Part shown: positions 1 through 7,386 of the stretch, in pieces | Position numbering within the stretch: the first letter of the stretch is position 1 | Layout: each line of letters opens with the position of its first letter | Assembly (NCBI GenBank): GCA_964584495.1 | Contig: CAZPAH010000061.1 | Coordinates: forward strand, 1-16,593 | Direction of reading: 5' to 3' | Length of the DNA: 16,593 bases | DNA from: CAZPAH01 sp964584495 | GTDB taxonomy: Bacteria > Krumholzibacteriota > Krumholzibacteriia > Krumholzibacteriales > Krumholzibacteriaceae | Translations under genes and position numbers: made by a program | Notes under the pieces: model-generated | Told to the model about the DNA's origin: nothing | The model's input: the letters and a program-made list of their open reading frames with translations, nothing else | Databases searched by the model: none

Positions 1-23
1 GAGCATACGTAGCGTCCGGTGTA

Positions 24-80
24 CGACAGATCCTCCCTGCCCCTAACTATCCCCCTGTGCGTTCCCAGCCGCTCGCCGCC
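24..80 (-). repeat. Remnant of a diverged mnmA copy with an internal 96-nt deletion
   Basis: Read on the minus strand this stretch encodes GGERLGTHRGIVRGREDLS. The first half matches codons 222-232 of the mnmA at 884-1936 (DNA 1241-1273). The second half matches its codons 264-271 (DNA 1124-1152). The two halves are joined at a short shared stretch (TATC, one base, CCCTG), so 96 nt (32 codons) are missing in frame. Three of the base differences (CTT/CTG, ACC/ACG, GTG/GTT) are synonymous; two are not (G266R, P272S). That pattern suggests the copy diverged while still coding and decayed later. Similarity ends abruptly on both sides. It could also be an assembly join of related strains. Confidence 0.7.
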
Positions 81-170
81 GGCTGAGAATTTACTGTGAG
101 GATAGAGCCGTCTGAGTTTAAGGTTCTTTCCAATGAGGATACGTCTCGTCCGTCGAAGATTGATTTTTTA

Positions 171-199
171 TTGCAATTCGACTCGCTCGGTCCTACCCT
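171..199 (+). promoter_or_regulatory. Possible sigma70 promoter for the SnoaL-like gene
   Basis: TTGCAA at 171-176 and TACCCT at 194-199 are 17 nt apart. The -35 keeps TTG and the final A; the -10 keeps the first T, the A and the last T. This would leave a leader of about 85 nt before the ATG at 292. The rest of the 1-291 gap holds the mnmA remnant and an AT-rich patch at about 217-228; I see no gene in it. Confidence 0.25.
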
Positions 200-291
200 G
201 GAACTGTCGCGATTCTCATTTTAATTAAACCGCAGGAGAATTATCGGACTGACTCGCTTTATTTCGTCATGTCTTCAAATGGGAGGGATCC

Positions 292-822
292 ATGAAAAGA
301 CTATTCGCGCTCATTTGTCTCTCGATGTTCACCATGACGCTGGCATTCGCCGGCTGTACAGGTGATCTGTCCAGCGAGAAAATCGAACAACGGAACATGA
401 AGATCATCCGTCAGGCTCATGCGAGCCTGGCCGCAGGGGATGTAGAGGCATTCAAATCCGTAATCTCGACAAACTACGTACGACACTGCCAGGCCATGCC
501 GCCAGGTCTGCAGGAACTTCACGGCACCGAGAAGTTCTTCGCTTTCATCGATGAGTTTGGCAAAGCGGTCCCCAACTACACCGATTCCCTCAGCAACATG
601 ATCGCCGAGGGTGACAGGGTGGCCTACATATCTACGATGAGGGGAACCCAGACGGGTCCTATGGGTGGATTCCCCGCTTCGGGCAAGCCCTTCACATTGG
701 TGAGCATTATCATACAGCGGCTCGAGGACGGCAAAGTAGTTGAAACATGGATCAGCTGGGACAACGTTGCATTCCTCTCGCAGCTTGGGCTTATGCCAGG
801 GCCGAAGGCCGCATCGGAATAG
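292..822 (+). CDS. SnoaL-like (ester cyclase family) lipoprotein
   Basis: This 176-residue protein begins with a Sec signal ending in a lipobox-like LAFAGC, with the lipidation Cys at residue 22, so it should be anchored in a membrane. The rest fits the NTF2-like fold of the SnoaL/ester cyclase family: HGTEKFFAFIDEF, a following AEGDRVAYISTMRGTQTG, then RLEDGKVVETWISWD and a QLGLMP tail. These elements are typical of the family's conserved second half. Members range from polyketide cyclases to uncharacterised proteins, so no substrate can be given. The ATG is set by GGGAGG at 281-286, five bases upstream. Third positions use more A and T (GTA and GCA are frequent) than the neighbouring genes. 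It lies alone between two mnmA remnants and converges on mnmA. A recent insertion is possible. Confidence 0.8.
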   Translation: MKRLFALICLSMFTMTLAFAGCTGDLSSEKIEQRNMKIIRQAHASLAAGDVEAFKSVISTNYVRHCQAMPPGLQELHGTEKFFAFIDEFGKAVPNYTDSLSNMIAEGDRVAYISTMRGTQTGPMGGFPASGKPFTLVSIIIQRLEDGKVVETWISWDNVAFLSQLGLMPGPKAASE

Positions 823-842
823 GCCTGTTGTGTTCTAATGGG

Positions 843-861
843 GAAAGCCTCTTCGATGATC
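843..861 (-). repeat. Second mnmA remnant (C-terminal codons)
   Basis: Nineteen bases match the 3' end of mnmA at 890-908 with two mismatches. On the minus strand both encode IIEEAF, the end of MnmA, and both differences are synonymous (ATA/ATC, GCC/GCT). Outside the six codons there is no similarity, and this copy lacks the following Asn and stop. It lies in the 61-nt gap between the SnoaL-like gene and mnmA. Its position right of the 24-80 remnant is the reverse of the order expected for one collinear copy. Confidence 0.55.
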
Positions 862-883
862 AGTGGGAAGTTTCACCGTTCAT

Positions 884-1936
884 TCAGTTGAAGGCCTCTT
901 CTATGATCCCGCCCCCGAGAACGATCTCATCGTCGTAGAGAACGACCGATTGCCCCGGGGTGACGGCGTACTGTTTCTCGTCGAAAACGACTTCGAGCCT
1001 GCCGTTTTCCACCAAGTAGCTGCAATCGGCCCCTGGATGGGCCGACCTGATCTTGCCGCGCGCCCTGCCCGACATCCTCTCACCTGTAAAATTGACAGCC
1101 GTGGCGGTAAGCGAGCTTGACGGCAGATCCTCCCTGCCCCCCACTATCACCCTGTTATTCTCCGCGTCTATGCCTACGACATACAACGGATGCGGATGCC
1201 CGATACCCATGCCCCTGCGTTGCCCCACCGTGTAGAATATTATCCCCCTGTGGGTTCCAAGCCGCTCGCCGCCTGTGGAGACGATATCGCCCGGCACAGG
1301 CTCTATCCCCCTATCCCTGAAAAACCGGTCCGCCCCGCCGGGGGGGAAAAAACATATATCCTGGCTCTCCCTCTTCTCAGAGACGGGAAGGGACTCCTCC
1401 CTGGCGATCGCCCTGACCTCTTCCTTGAGCAGCCCGCCAAGCGGGAATATCACGCGGCCCAGCATCTCCCTCTTTACCGAGTATAGAAAGTATGTCTGAT
1501 CCTTATTCCTGTCCCTGGGAACTCTGAGAGAACAGCCGGAAGCGTTGCAGCTCGTGGCGGCGTAATGCCCCGTCGCGAACAAGTCGAAACCTGCGGCGGA
1601 GAGCTTCTCGAAAAGAAGCCCGAACTTGAGATGCTCGTTGCAGATGACGCACGGATTGGGAGTCCTTCCGCGCAGGTACTCGCGCACGAACGGCTCCAGT
1701 ACGTAGCGCTCCATCTCGTCCGAGAAACCGGCAACATAATGCTCGATGCCGAGCGCCGAGCAAACCTTCCGCGCATCCTCGATGTCGCGAGGGCTGCAGC
1801 AGCTCCTAGCNNNNNNNNNNCCGCCGAACGAGATGCACATCGTGATCCCGGACACGTCATAGCCCTGCCTGATGAGGAGCAGGGCGGCCACAGAGGAATC
1901 GACTCCCCCGCTCATCCCTACCAGCACCTTCTTCAC
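884..1936 (-). CDS. mnmA: tRNA-specific 2-thiouridylase MnmA
   Basis: MnmA makes 2-thiouridine at the wobble base U34 of tRNA-Lys, -Glu and -Gln, activating the base with ATP and taking sulfur from a persulfide relay. The PP-loop SGGVDSS is at residues 9-15. The thiolation cysteines are in TPNPCVICN (Cys99 corresponds to E. coli Cys102; Cys96 replaces the E. coli Asp) and SQDICF (Cys195). The tRNA-binding segment FYTVGQRRGMGIG and the C-terminal barrel follow. The 350-residue length is normal. I chose GTG at 1936 because GGGAGGGA lies six bases upstream and the protein then starts MKKVLVGMSGG; a GTG at 1960 would add eight residues without support. Ten N at 1811-1820 hide about four residues near residue 40 but keep the frame. 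The debranching-enzyme gene ends 20 nt upstream, so the two are probably cotranscribed. Confidence 0.95.
   Translation of the reverse strand: MKKVLVGMSGGVDSSVAALLLIRQGYDVSGITMCISFGXXXXARSCCSPRDIEDARKVCSALGIEHYVAGFSDEMERYVLEPFVREYLRGRTPNPCVICNEHLKFGLLFEKLSAAGFDLFATGHYAATSCNASGCSLRVPRDRNKDQTYFLYSVKREMLGRVIFPLGGLLKEEVRAIAREESLPVSEKRESQDICFFPPGGADRFFRDRGIEPVPGDIVSTGGERLGTHRGIIFYTVGQRRGMGIGHPHPLYVVGIDAENNRVIVGGREDLPSSSLTATAVNFTGERMSGRARGKIRSAHPGADCSYLVENGRLEVVFDEKQYAVTPGQSVVLYDDEIVLGGGIIEEAFN
1811..1820. other. Assembly gap of ten N inside mnmA
   Basis: Ten undetermined bases lie between the codons for TMCISFG and ARSCCSP of MnmA. The frame is the same on both sides and family features continue across it, so the join is probably right and the gap size close to true. 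The remnants of a second mnmA nearby leave room for a misjoin. Confidence 0.98.
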
Positions 1937-1956
1937 CGATACTCCCTCCCGGCCTC

Positions 1957-4134
1957 TCACCTTTTATCCTTCGTTTCATCGAGGCCGAGAACGTCGAGCG
2001 ATACGCGTATGAACTCGGCGAGCGACCATGCCTGGCTCGTGGCCCCTCCGAACTCTTCCTTTCCCTCCACGTATCTTCCGTCCCTTATCTCCCTCAGCGA
2101 TCCCACGCACCCTTCCTCCAGTATCTCCCGTACGAGCGGATCGAAAAGGCGCCATGCCCTCTCCCCCTCGCCCACGGCAACGAGGCAGCTTATCGCAGGT
2201 CCGCTCAACCATTCCCAGACATCGCCGTTATGATACGCCTCGTCGAAAAAGTATCTGTCGAAATCGAGGTGAAAGGGGTGAAACTGCGGATCGGACGGAT
2301 CGAGAGAGGTGACCCCCTGAGGAAGGATCACGGTGTTCACCGCCCTGCCCACTATCTTCCTGAACCTGTCCGAGCTCACAAGCGTGAGAGTATTTTCCCC
2401 TTCCCCGTCGGTCGAATCGATAAAGACGGGCAGTTCGATCGTATCGAGATAGACCCAGAGGGCGAGAAGCGCGTTGGGTCTTATCTGTTTGTCCGGCTCG
2501 CCGTTCCTGTTCAGGTGATCGTACAGGTACCCCTCCCCGGCGTACCAGAAAAGATCCCTGAAACTGGAAGCCAGCAGCTCCGCCCGCGATATCCATTCCC
2601 CGGCGAGTCTTCTCAGATCCGGCGACCCGCCGGAAGTTCCCACAATCTCCCGCGCCCACGAGGCGCCCGCGAGCAGCCCGTGATGGAAAAGCGCCTGCAC
2701 CTCGACGGCCCTGTCTCCCCTTGGAGAGTAGGGATTTCTCTCCCCGCCGGCGTCCATCCAGGTCTCGCCGTCTCCGTGCGTGAGGAACCCGAGCCCGTCT
2801 ACCGCCTTCTCGAGGGCGCCCTCTATCGCCAGGCGGATCCGCGGAAATTCTTTCACGAGAAACTCCCGGTCCCCCGTCGCCTCGTAATATTTCCAGGCGG
2901 CCCTCACGAGCCACCACGTGCCGTCCACACCGGCATACTGAAGATCGGCCGGATTGACGATATTTGGAAACCGGCCGAGCCTCGGGCTGGATTCGTCATC
3001 CTGCTGATAGCTCATGAACGATTCCAGAATCTCGCGGGCGAGCGGAAACTCCTTGGTGGAAAGGCAGGCGCCGGGCAGGCTGATAAAGGTGTCCCTCCCC
3101 CAGTAGTTCGGAAACCAGAAAAATCCCGCGTAGATGCCTCTGCCCCTCTGCTGCATGATCAGATTGTCCATCGAGGCCCTCGCCCACCTGAAGGCCTTCC
3201 TGCGCTCGGGCGGCCCGGGAGGCACGCCTGGTCTTCCCGCACCGCCGTCAACGATGCTGTCTATCCGGGCCAGCTTCCTGTTCTTCAGCTTTTCGTGATC
3301 GCGCAGAACCCTCATCGCCGTCAGGGCCGCTTCGTCCTCCGTGACCCCGAGCCCGAACACGAACAGGGCCCTGCCCGCCGAATCGGGGTCGGGATCGAAC
3401 GACAGCCTTCCGGGCGAGAACGGGTATGCTGTGCCCATCGCCCTCCTGGCCGAGTCCTTACTATACATCGCCGTTCGAAAATGCTCGTCCGGCTCGAAAT
3501 CGAGCTTCACGTCGCTCGTTACGGCTATCCAGCGCGGGCGCCCCTCCTCGAAAGGATCGTCGGCTCTTGCAAGAAGCAGAAGGTTGTTCTTCTCCTCCCA
3601 GTAGATCCTGTACTCCGGCTTGGGCGTATCCCATATGAATCTCATATCGATCCAAGGCGCCAGGGCGCACCTTTCCCTTCCGAGACCGGCAAACCCCACG
3701 GCCAGGGCGTTCTCCCCGTCGGGAAGTAGTATCCTCTCGGTAATCCCCGGTTCCCCATACCACCTGTATAGAATGTGCGGATACGCCGCCGCGACCGTTA
3801 TCGCACCCCTGTCGGCCGCGCCCTTCCCCGTCGTGAGATCCCACGAATCGACATACTCGTGCATCGCGCAGTAGAGCCCGTGATAGCTCCTGCTATCCGG
3901 GTCGGCCGCCTCGCAGCTGAAATGCGTAGCGATCCTGTTCGAGACGATGTATTCGCGCCGGGACCCTCCCGGAACCAGAATCTCCCAGTTCTCCCTTACT
4001 TTCCCCGTCTCTCCGGAAACGAATTCCGGCATCCTTGCTTCGGGCATACTCTCTCCGCCCTCTTTCACGGCGGCGCATCCCTGGATCGTGACGACCAGGA
4101 GCGCCGCGGCAAACGATCTCTTCATCGATATCAT
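1957..4134 (-). CDS. Glycogen-debranching-family glycoside hydrolase, predicted lipoprotein
   Basis: The 725-residue protein resembles the amylo-alpha-1,6-glucosidase (GDE) family, which removes alpha-1,6 branches from glucans. Residues 1-20 form a signal ending IQGC, a lipobox-like site with Cys20. An N-terminal GDE_N-like domain shows YIVSNR and SRSYHGLYCA at about 62-90. The C-terminal (alpha/alpha)6 catalytic domain carries YWGRDTFISLPG (344-355), AGVDGTWW (401-408), GETWMDA (456-462), VEVQALFHHGLL, QIRPNALLAL (550-559), GVTSLDPSDP and DEAYHNGDVWEWLSGP (631-646). Characterised relatives are mostly cytosolic, so export is notable. The ATG at 4134 has a GAGGGGGT element about six bases upstream. 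It is divergent from the ABC ATPase gene, which fits maltodextrin use. A related GH63 or GH15-like specificity cannot be excluded. Confidence 0.85.
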   Translation of the reverse strand: MISMKRSFAAALLVVTIQGCAAVKEGGESMPEARMPEFVSGETGKVRENWEILVPGGSRREYIVSNRIATHFSCEAADPDSRSYHGLYCAMHEYVDSWDLTTGKGAADRGAITVAAAYPHILYRWYGEPGITERILLPDGENALAVGFAGLGRERCALAPWIDMRFIWDTPKPEYRIYWEEKNNLLLLARADDPFEEGRPRWIAVTSDVKLDFEPDEHFRTAMYSKDSARRAMGTAYPFSPGRLSFDPDPDSAGRALFVFGLGVTEDEAALTAMRVLRDHEKLKNRKLARIDSIVDGGAGRPGVPPGPPERRKAFRWARASMDNLIMQQRGRGIYAGFFWFPNYWGRDTFISLPGACLSTKEFPLAREILESFMSYQQDDESSPRLGRFPNIVNPADLQYAGVDGTWWLVRAAWKYYEATGDREFLVKEFPRIRLAIEGALEKAVDGLGFLTHGDGETWMDAGGERNPYSPRGDRAVEVQALFHHGLLAGASWAREIVGTSGGSPDLRRLAGEWISRAELLASSFRDLFWYAGEGYLYDHLNRNGEPDKQIRPNALLALWVYLDTIELPVFIDSTDGEGENTLTLVSSDRFRKIVGRAVNTVILPQGVTSLDPSDPQFHPFHLDFDRYFFDEAYHNGDVWEWLSGPAISCLVAVGEGERAWRLFDPLVREILEEGCVGSLREIRDGRYVEGKEEFGGATSQAWSLAEFIRVSLDVLGLDETKDKR

Positions 4135-4158
4135 TATCTACCCCCTCGATACCGCCAT

Positions 4159-4186
4159 CGTATACCATTTGATATTCCCGCGGCAA
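4159..4186 (-). promoter_or_regulatory. Predicted promoter of the debranching-enzyme/mnmA unit
   Basis: On the minus strand TTGCCG (4186-4181) and TATACG (4164-4159) are 16 nt apart. Transcription would begin near 4152, leaving a leader of under 20 nt that still contains the ribosome binding site. It is back-to-back with the ATPase promoter; 18 bp separate the two -35 boxes. Confidence 0.4.
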
Positions 4187-4204
4187 CCGATTACGATACA
4201 ACCC

Positions 4205-4233
4205 TTGACTGCCCGCCGCGCCTCGTCTACAGT
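4205..4233 (+). promoter_or_regulatory. Predicted sigma70 promoter of the ABC ATPase gene
   Basis: TTGACT at 4205-4210 and TACAGT at 4228-4233 are exactly 17 nt apart. The start point would be near 4240, so the leader is only about 15 nt and begins almost at the ribosome binding site AAAGGA (4241-4246). Confidence 0.5.
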
Positions 4234-4254
4234 AAATCCGAAAGGACCGGTGGA

Positions 4255-5367
4255 ATGGCAAGAGTCAGGTTCGAGAATGTCGATAAGATCTACTCCGGGA
4301 AAGTCGTCGCGGCGACCGATATCAACCTGGAGATCATGGACAAGGAGCTCCTCGTTCTTGTCGGCCCCTCCGGATGCGGAAAATCGACGGTTCTAAGAAT
4401 GGTCGCAGGCCTCGAGGAAGCAACCGCGGGGCGCATCTATTTCGACGACGAGGATGTCACCGACCTGTCCCCCAAGGACAGGAATATCGCGATGGTATTC
4501 CAGAACTACGCACTCTACCCCCACATGACTGTCTACGAAAATATGGCCTTCGGACTGAAGCTGCGAAAGCACCCCCGCGAAGAGATCGAAGAGCGCGTCG
4601 GGGAAGCGGCCGGGCTCCTTGGAATAGAAAAGCTGCTCGAGAGAAAACCGAAGGCGCTGTCGGGCGGCCAGAGGCAGCGGGTGGCGCTGGGTAGGGCGAT
4701 CGTAAGGAAACCTAGAGTCTTCCTGTTCGACGAGCCTCTCTCCAACCTGGACGCCAAGATGCGCGTTCAGATGCGGGCCGAGATAAGGAAACTCAACCTA
4801 AAGATCAAGACGACGATGATATACGTCACCCATGACCAGGTCGAGGCCATGACGCTCGGTGACAGGCTGGCGGTCATGAACGAGGGGAGGATCCTCCAGG
4901 TCGGCAGCCCCATCGATCTCTATAACAGGCCCGCCGACAGGTTCGTGGCCGCTTTTATCGGCTCTCCCGCGATGAATTTCATGGAGGGAACGCTCCGCCC
5001 CGGCGCGGAGGCGGTCCTTGAGACCTCTTTCTCGAGGATACCCCTGCCGGACAAGTTCGGCTCCTCGCTCGGCGGCTCAACCGAAGGCAGGTTCACCATC
5101 GGGATAAGGCCGGAGGATGTCCGTATCTCGAAGGATGGATCGGCGCCCGATGGTTTCCACGGCGTCCCCGCCGTCATCGAGCTATACGAGACGCTCGGCA
5201 ATGAGATGATCTTCCACCTCCGGTGCGGCGACGAGCTGCTTATTTCGAGGGAAGCTCCGGATGTCACCGGGTCGCCCGGCACGAAGGTGCAGGCCCTGCT
5301 CGACATGAGCAAGGTCCATCTTTTCGATGGAGTTTCGGGCAAGTCTCTGGGGATAGTGCCCGGCTGA
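4255..5367 (+). CDS. ABC transporter ATP-binding protein, MalK/UgpC/MsmX type
   Basis: This 370-residue cytoplasmic ATPase powers a CUT1-family sugar importer. It shows Walker A GPSGCGKST (37-45), the Q-loop in VFQNYALYPHMTVYENMAFG (81-100), signature LSGGQRQR (135-142), Walker B VFLFDEP (155-161), D-loop SNLDAK and the switch His in VTHDQVEAMTLGD. A C-terminal regulatory TOBE/OB domain begins near residue 235 (FIGSPAMNFMEG) and includes IGIRPEDV. The ATG at 4255 is preceded by AAAGGA eight bases upstream and matches the usual MA.V.F.NV.K.Y start; the frame stays open far upstream but without a comparable site. The gene converges on the two permease genes, with 31 nt between stops and no terminator hairpin. 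Such ATPases may serve several importers, so the pairing with these permeases is inferred from proximity. Confidence 0.93.
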   Translation: MARVRFENVDKIYSGKVVAATDINLEIMDKELLVLVGPSGCGKSTVLRMVAGLEEATAGRIYFDDEDVTDLSPKDRNIAMVFQNYALYPHMTVYENMAFGLKLRKHPREEIEERVGEAAGLLGIEKLLERKPKALSGGQRQRVALGRAIVRKPRVFLFDEPLSNLDAKMRVQMRAEIRKLNLKIKTTMIYVTHDQVEAMTLGDRLAVMNEGRILQVGSPIDLYNRPADRFVAAFIGSPAMNFMEGTLRPGAEAVLETSFSRIPLPDKFGSSLGGSTEGRFTIGIRPEDVRISKDGSAPDGFHGVPAVIELYETLGNEMIFHLRCGDELLISREAPDVTGSPGTKVQALLDMSKVHLFDGVSGKSLGIVPG

Positions 5368-5398
5368 ATCGCGGACGCATCTCGATCGCGCCCCCCCG

Positions 5399-6247
5399 CT
5401 AACCCTTCACTCCTCCAAGCGTCAGACCGGAAATCAGGAACTTGCTCAGTATCAGAAAGAGGACGACCACGGGGATGCAGACTATTATGCTTCCCGCAGC
5501 GTAGTTCGCCCACTCGGTCTGGAAGGTGCTGCTGAGGCTCTCGAGCCCCAGCGGAAGGGTGTAGAGCTCCTGCTTGTTGATGATGACCCTGGCCACCATG
5601 AACTCCGACCAGCCGGCCATGAAACTGAAAAGAGCCGTTATCGTGAGGGCCGGGGCGGAAAGGGGAAGTGTTATTCTCCAGAACGCGCCGAACTGCGTCG
5701 ATCCGTCTATCACCGCGGCCTCCTCGAGATCGCGCGGTATCGTATCATAGTATCCCTTCATCGTCCATATGCAGAAGGGCAACGCCGTTGCCGTGTAGGC
5801 GATGATTATTCCGAAGAGGGTGTCGACCAGCCCGAGCTTTTTCATCAGCACGTAGAGGGGCAGGAGAAGCATCGTCGCGGGGAACATCTGGGTCAACAGA
5901 ATGACGACCAGGCCCGCCTTCATACCGCGAAACCGGAACCTGGAGAAGGCGTATCCCGCAGTCGATGCGAGGGCGACACCGAAAACCGATACGGTGAGGG
6001 CCACGATCACGCTGTTCTTGAGCCAGGTAAAGAACCCCTTCTTGAAAAGGACATTGTGATAGGCCTCTAGACTCGCGTTCTCCGGGATGATTCGAAGCGA
6101 GGTGGAGTAAAGCTCGTTGGAAGGTCTCAGCGAGATGCCGAATATCTGCACTATGGGATATATGGTGACGATGGTTACGAAGATCAGCACGGCGTACAAG
6201 ACGACCATCTTCACTATTCCCTTAAACCCTTTACTTTTTCTCCTCAA
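5399..6247 (-). CDS. Sugar ABC transporter permease, MalG type
   Basis: The 282-residue inner-membrane protein has about six hydrophobic helices. The EAA loop, which docks on the ATPase, is at residues 175-199 (EEAAVIDGSTQFGAFW then RITLPLSAP). The C terminus ISGLTLGGVKG is the ending usual for MalG-type subunits of CUT1 importers. The start is a TTG at 6247, supported by GGGGGAGA five to six bases upstream; the next in-frame ATG lies well inside the protein start. It follows the MalF-type gene by 13 nt and is the last gene of this pair. The substrate is probably maltodextrin or a related oligosaccharide, judged only from the debranching enzyme nearby. Confidence 0.92.
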   Translation of the reverse strand: MRRKSKGFKGIVKMVVLYAVLIFVTIVTIYPIVQIFGISLRPSNELYSTSLRIIPENASLEAYHNVLFKKGFFTWLKNSVIVALTVSVFGVALASTAGYAFSRFRFRGMKAGLVVILLTQMFPATMLLLPLYVLMKKLGLVDTLFGIIIAYTATALPFCIWTMKGYYDTIPRDLEEAAVIDGSTQFGAFWRITLPLSAPALTITALFSFMAGWSEFMVARVIINKQELYTLPLGLESLSSTFQTEWANYAAGSIIVCIPVVVLFLILSKFLISGLTLGGVKG

Positions 6248-6260
6248 CAGGTCTCCCCCT

Positions 6261-7298
6261 CTAGTACGATCTCTCCAGCGTCTTCGTATACTTCAGGTAC
6301 AGGATCACGAACAACAGGAGCACGGCGAATATAAAGACCGAGAAGGCGGCCGCGTAGCCGTACCTGTAATAGGTGAAAGCGGCCTTGTATACGTAGGTGA
6401 CCAGTATATGGGTCTTGTCCGCCGGCAGGCCGCGCTCGGTGACGAGCCATATCACGTTGAGATTGTTGAAGGTCCAGATCGTCCCAAGGATGATGGCGGG
6501 TGCCAGCACCGGCTTCAGCATCGGAAGCGTTATATGGAAAAACTTCTTGATGGAGGATGCGCCGTCAATGTCGGCGGCCTCGTAAAGATCGTCGGGGATG
6601 CTCTGAAGGCCGCCGAGCGTCACTACCATCACGAAGGGAAAACCGAGCCAGATATTGGTCAGTATCGGCGCGATGAAAGCCCAGGTTTCGCTCGAGAACC
6701 ACTGGATCCCCTGGATATGGAATACCTTCTGCAGTATCAGGTTGATCGAACCGTACTGGTAGTTGAACATCCCCTTCCATGTCAGGGCGCTGATATACTG
6801 CGGCATCGCCCAGGGAAGAATAAGCAGGGCGCGGAAGATCGAACGCCCCTTGATCCTCCTGTTGAGAAGCAGGGCCACCGATATCCCGAGGACAAGGTGA
6901 AAGAAGATGTTCACGAATGTCCATATCAACGTCTTCATGAAATAGTAGTACAGCTCGGGCTCGGTGAATATCTCCTTGTAGTTCGAGAAGCCCTTGAAGC
7001 TGTAGTCCCTTATATGGTAAAGGCTCATGTTCGTGGTCGATATGTAGAGGTTGTACAGGAAAGGGTAGAGAACGACGCAGGCCAGAACGGCCCCGGACGG
7101 AAGAAGAAACAGCCATATCAAGCGTTTGGGATTCATATCGTTACTCGCCGATGATAGGGCAAACCATATCTGCTTGTACAGATATTTCGCATCCCCGATC
7201 CCCACGCCTCCCCGCGCCCATCGGGCCGCGACGATCTCGGCACGGGCGGCGGGCGTCCCGCCGTCCCGGCGATAAACATTCTTTTCACGATCGGCCAT
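6261..7298 (-). CDS. Sugar ABC transporter permease, MalF type
   Basis: This is the partner permease of a CUT1 sugar importer. A hydrophobic helix (about 60-85) is followed by a short periplasmic segment, further membrane helices and the EAA loop at 238-258 (LYEAADIDGASSIKKFFHITLP). The start is uncertain. From ATG 7298 the product has 345 residues, with a charged cytoplasmic N-terminus of about 55 residues whose codons show the GC-rich third positions of the genome; its ribosome binding site (GGGA, 11 bases away) is weak. From ATG 7136 the product has 291 residues starting MNPKRLIWLFLLPSG, also with a poor site. I prefer 7298 because the intervening sequence reads like protein (YLYKQIWFALSSASNDMNP). 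The MalG gene follows after 13 nt. Confidence 0.85.
   Translation of the reverse strand: MADREKNVYRRDGGTPAARAEIVAARWARGGVGIGDAKYLYKQIWFALSSASNDMNPKRLIWLFLLPSGAVLACVVLYPFLYNLYISTTNMSLYHIRDYSFKGFSNYKEIFTEPELYYYFMKTLIWTFVNIFFHLVLGISVALLLNRRIKGRSIFRALLILPWAMPQYISALTWKGMFNYQYGSINLILQKVFHIQGIQWFSSETWAFIAPILTNIWLGFPFVMVVTLGGLQSIPDDLYEAADIDGASSIKKFFHITLPMLKPVLAPAIILGTIWTFNNLNVIWLVTERGLPADKTHILVTYVYKAAFTYYRYGYAAAFSVFIFAVLLLFVILYLKYTKTLERSY
7166..7185. repeat. Inverted repeat at the 5' part of the MalF-type gene
   Basis: ATATCTG (7166-7172) and CAGATAT (7179-7185) form a perfect 7-bp inverted repeat around CTTGTA. It lies between the two candidate starts of the permease gene. If translation begins at 7298 it is coding (KYLYKQI); if it begins at 7136 it would be in the leader and could be an operator. 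Confidence 0.4.
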
Positions 7299-7386
7299 TT
7301 GTTTTATATTCCCGTCGACGGCTGCAAGCGCCGCCGGGCCGGGCGCTCCCGTGCGAAACGCAACTTCCACTGGTTGGAGGATCGAG

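Noticed and set aside
2230..3729. Long open frame on the plus strand opposite the debranching-enzyme gene
   Set aside because: It is a high-GC shadow: Arg/Pro-rich, without domain motifs or a ribosome binding site, and fully covered by a well-supported gene.
3775..4254. Possible N-terminal extension of the ABC ATPase from an upstream ATG
   Set aside because: The family start motif, a ribosome binding site and a promoter all point to 4255, and the extension overlaps the divergent gene.
5368..5398. Bidirectional terminator between ATPase and permease genes
   Set aside because: Only short CGCG pairings are present, with no stable stem and no T run.
6117..7154. Plus-strand open frame opposite the permease genes
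   Set aside because: It has no recognisable domain and mirrors two clear membrane proteins on the other strand.
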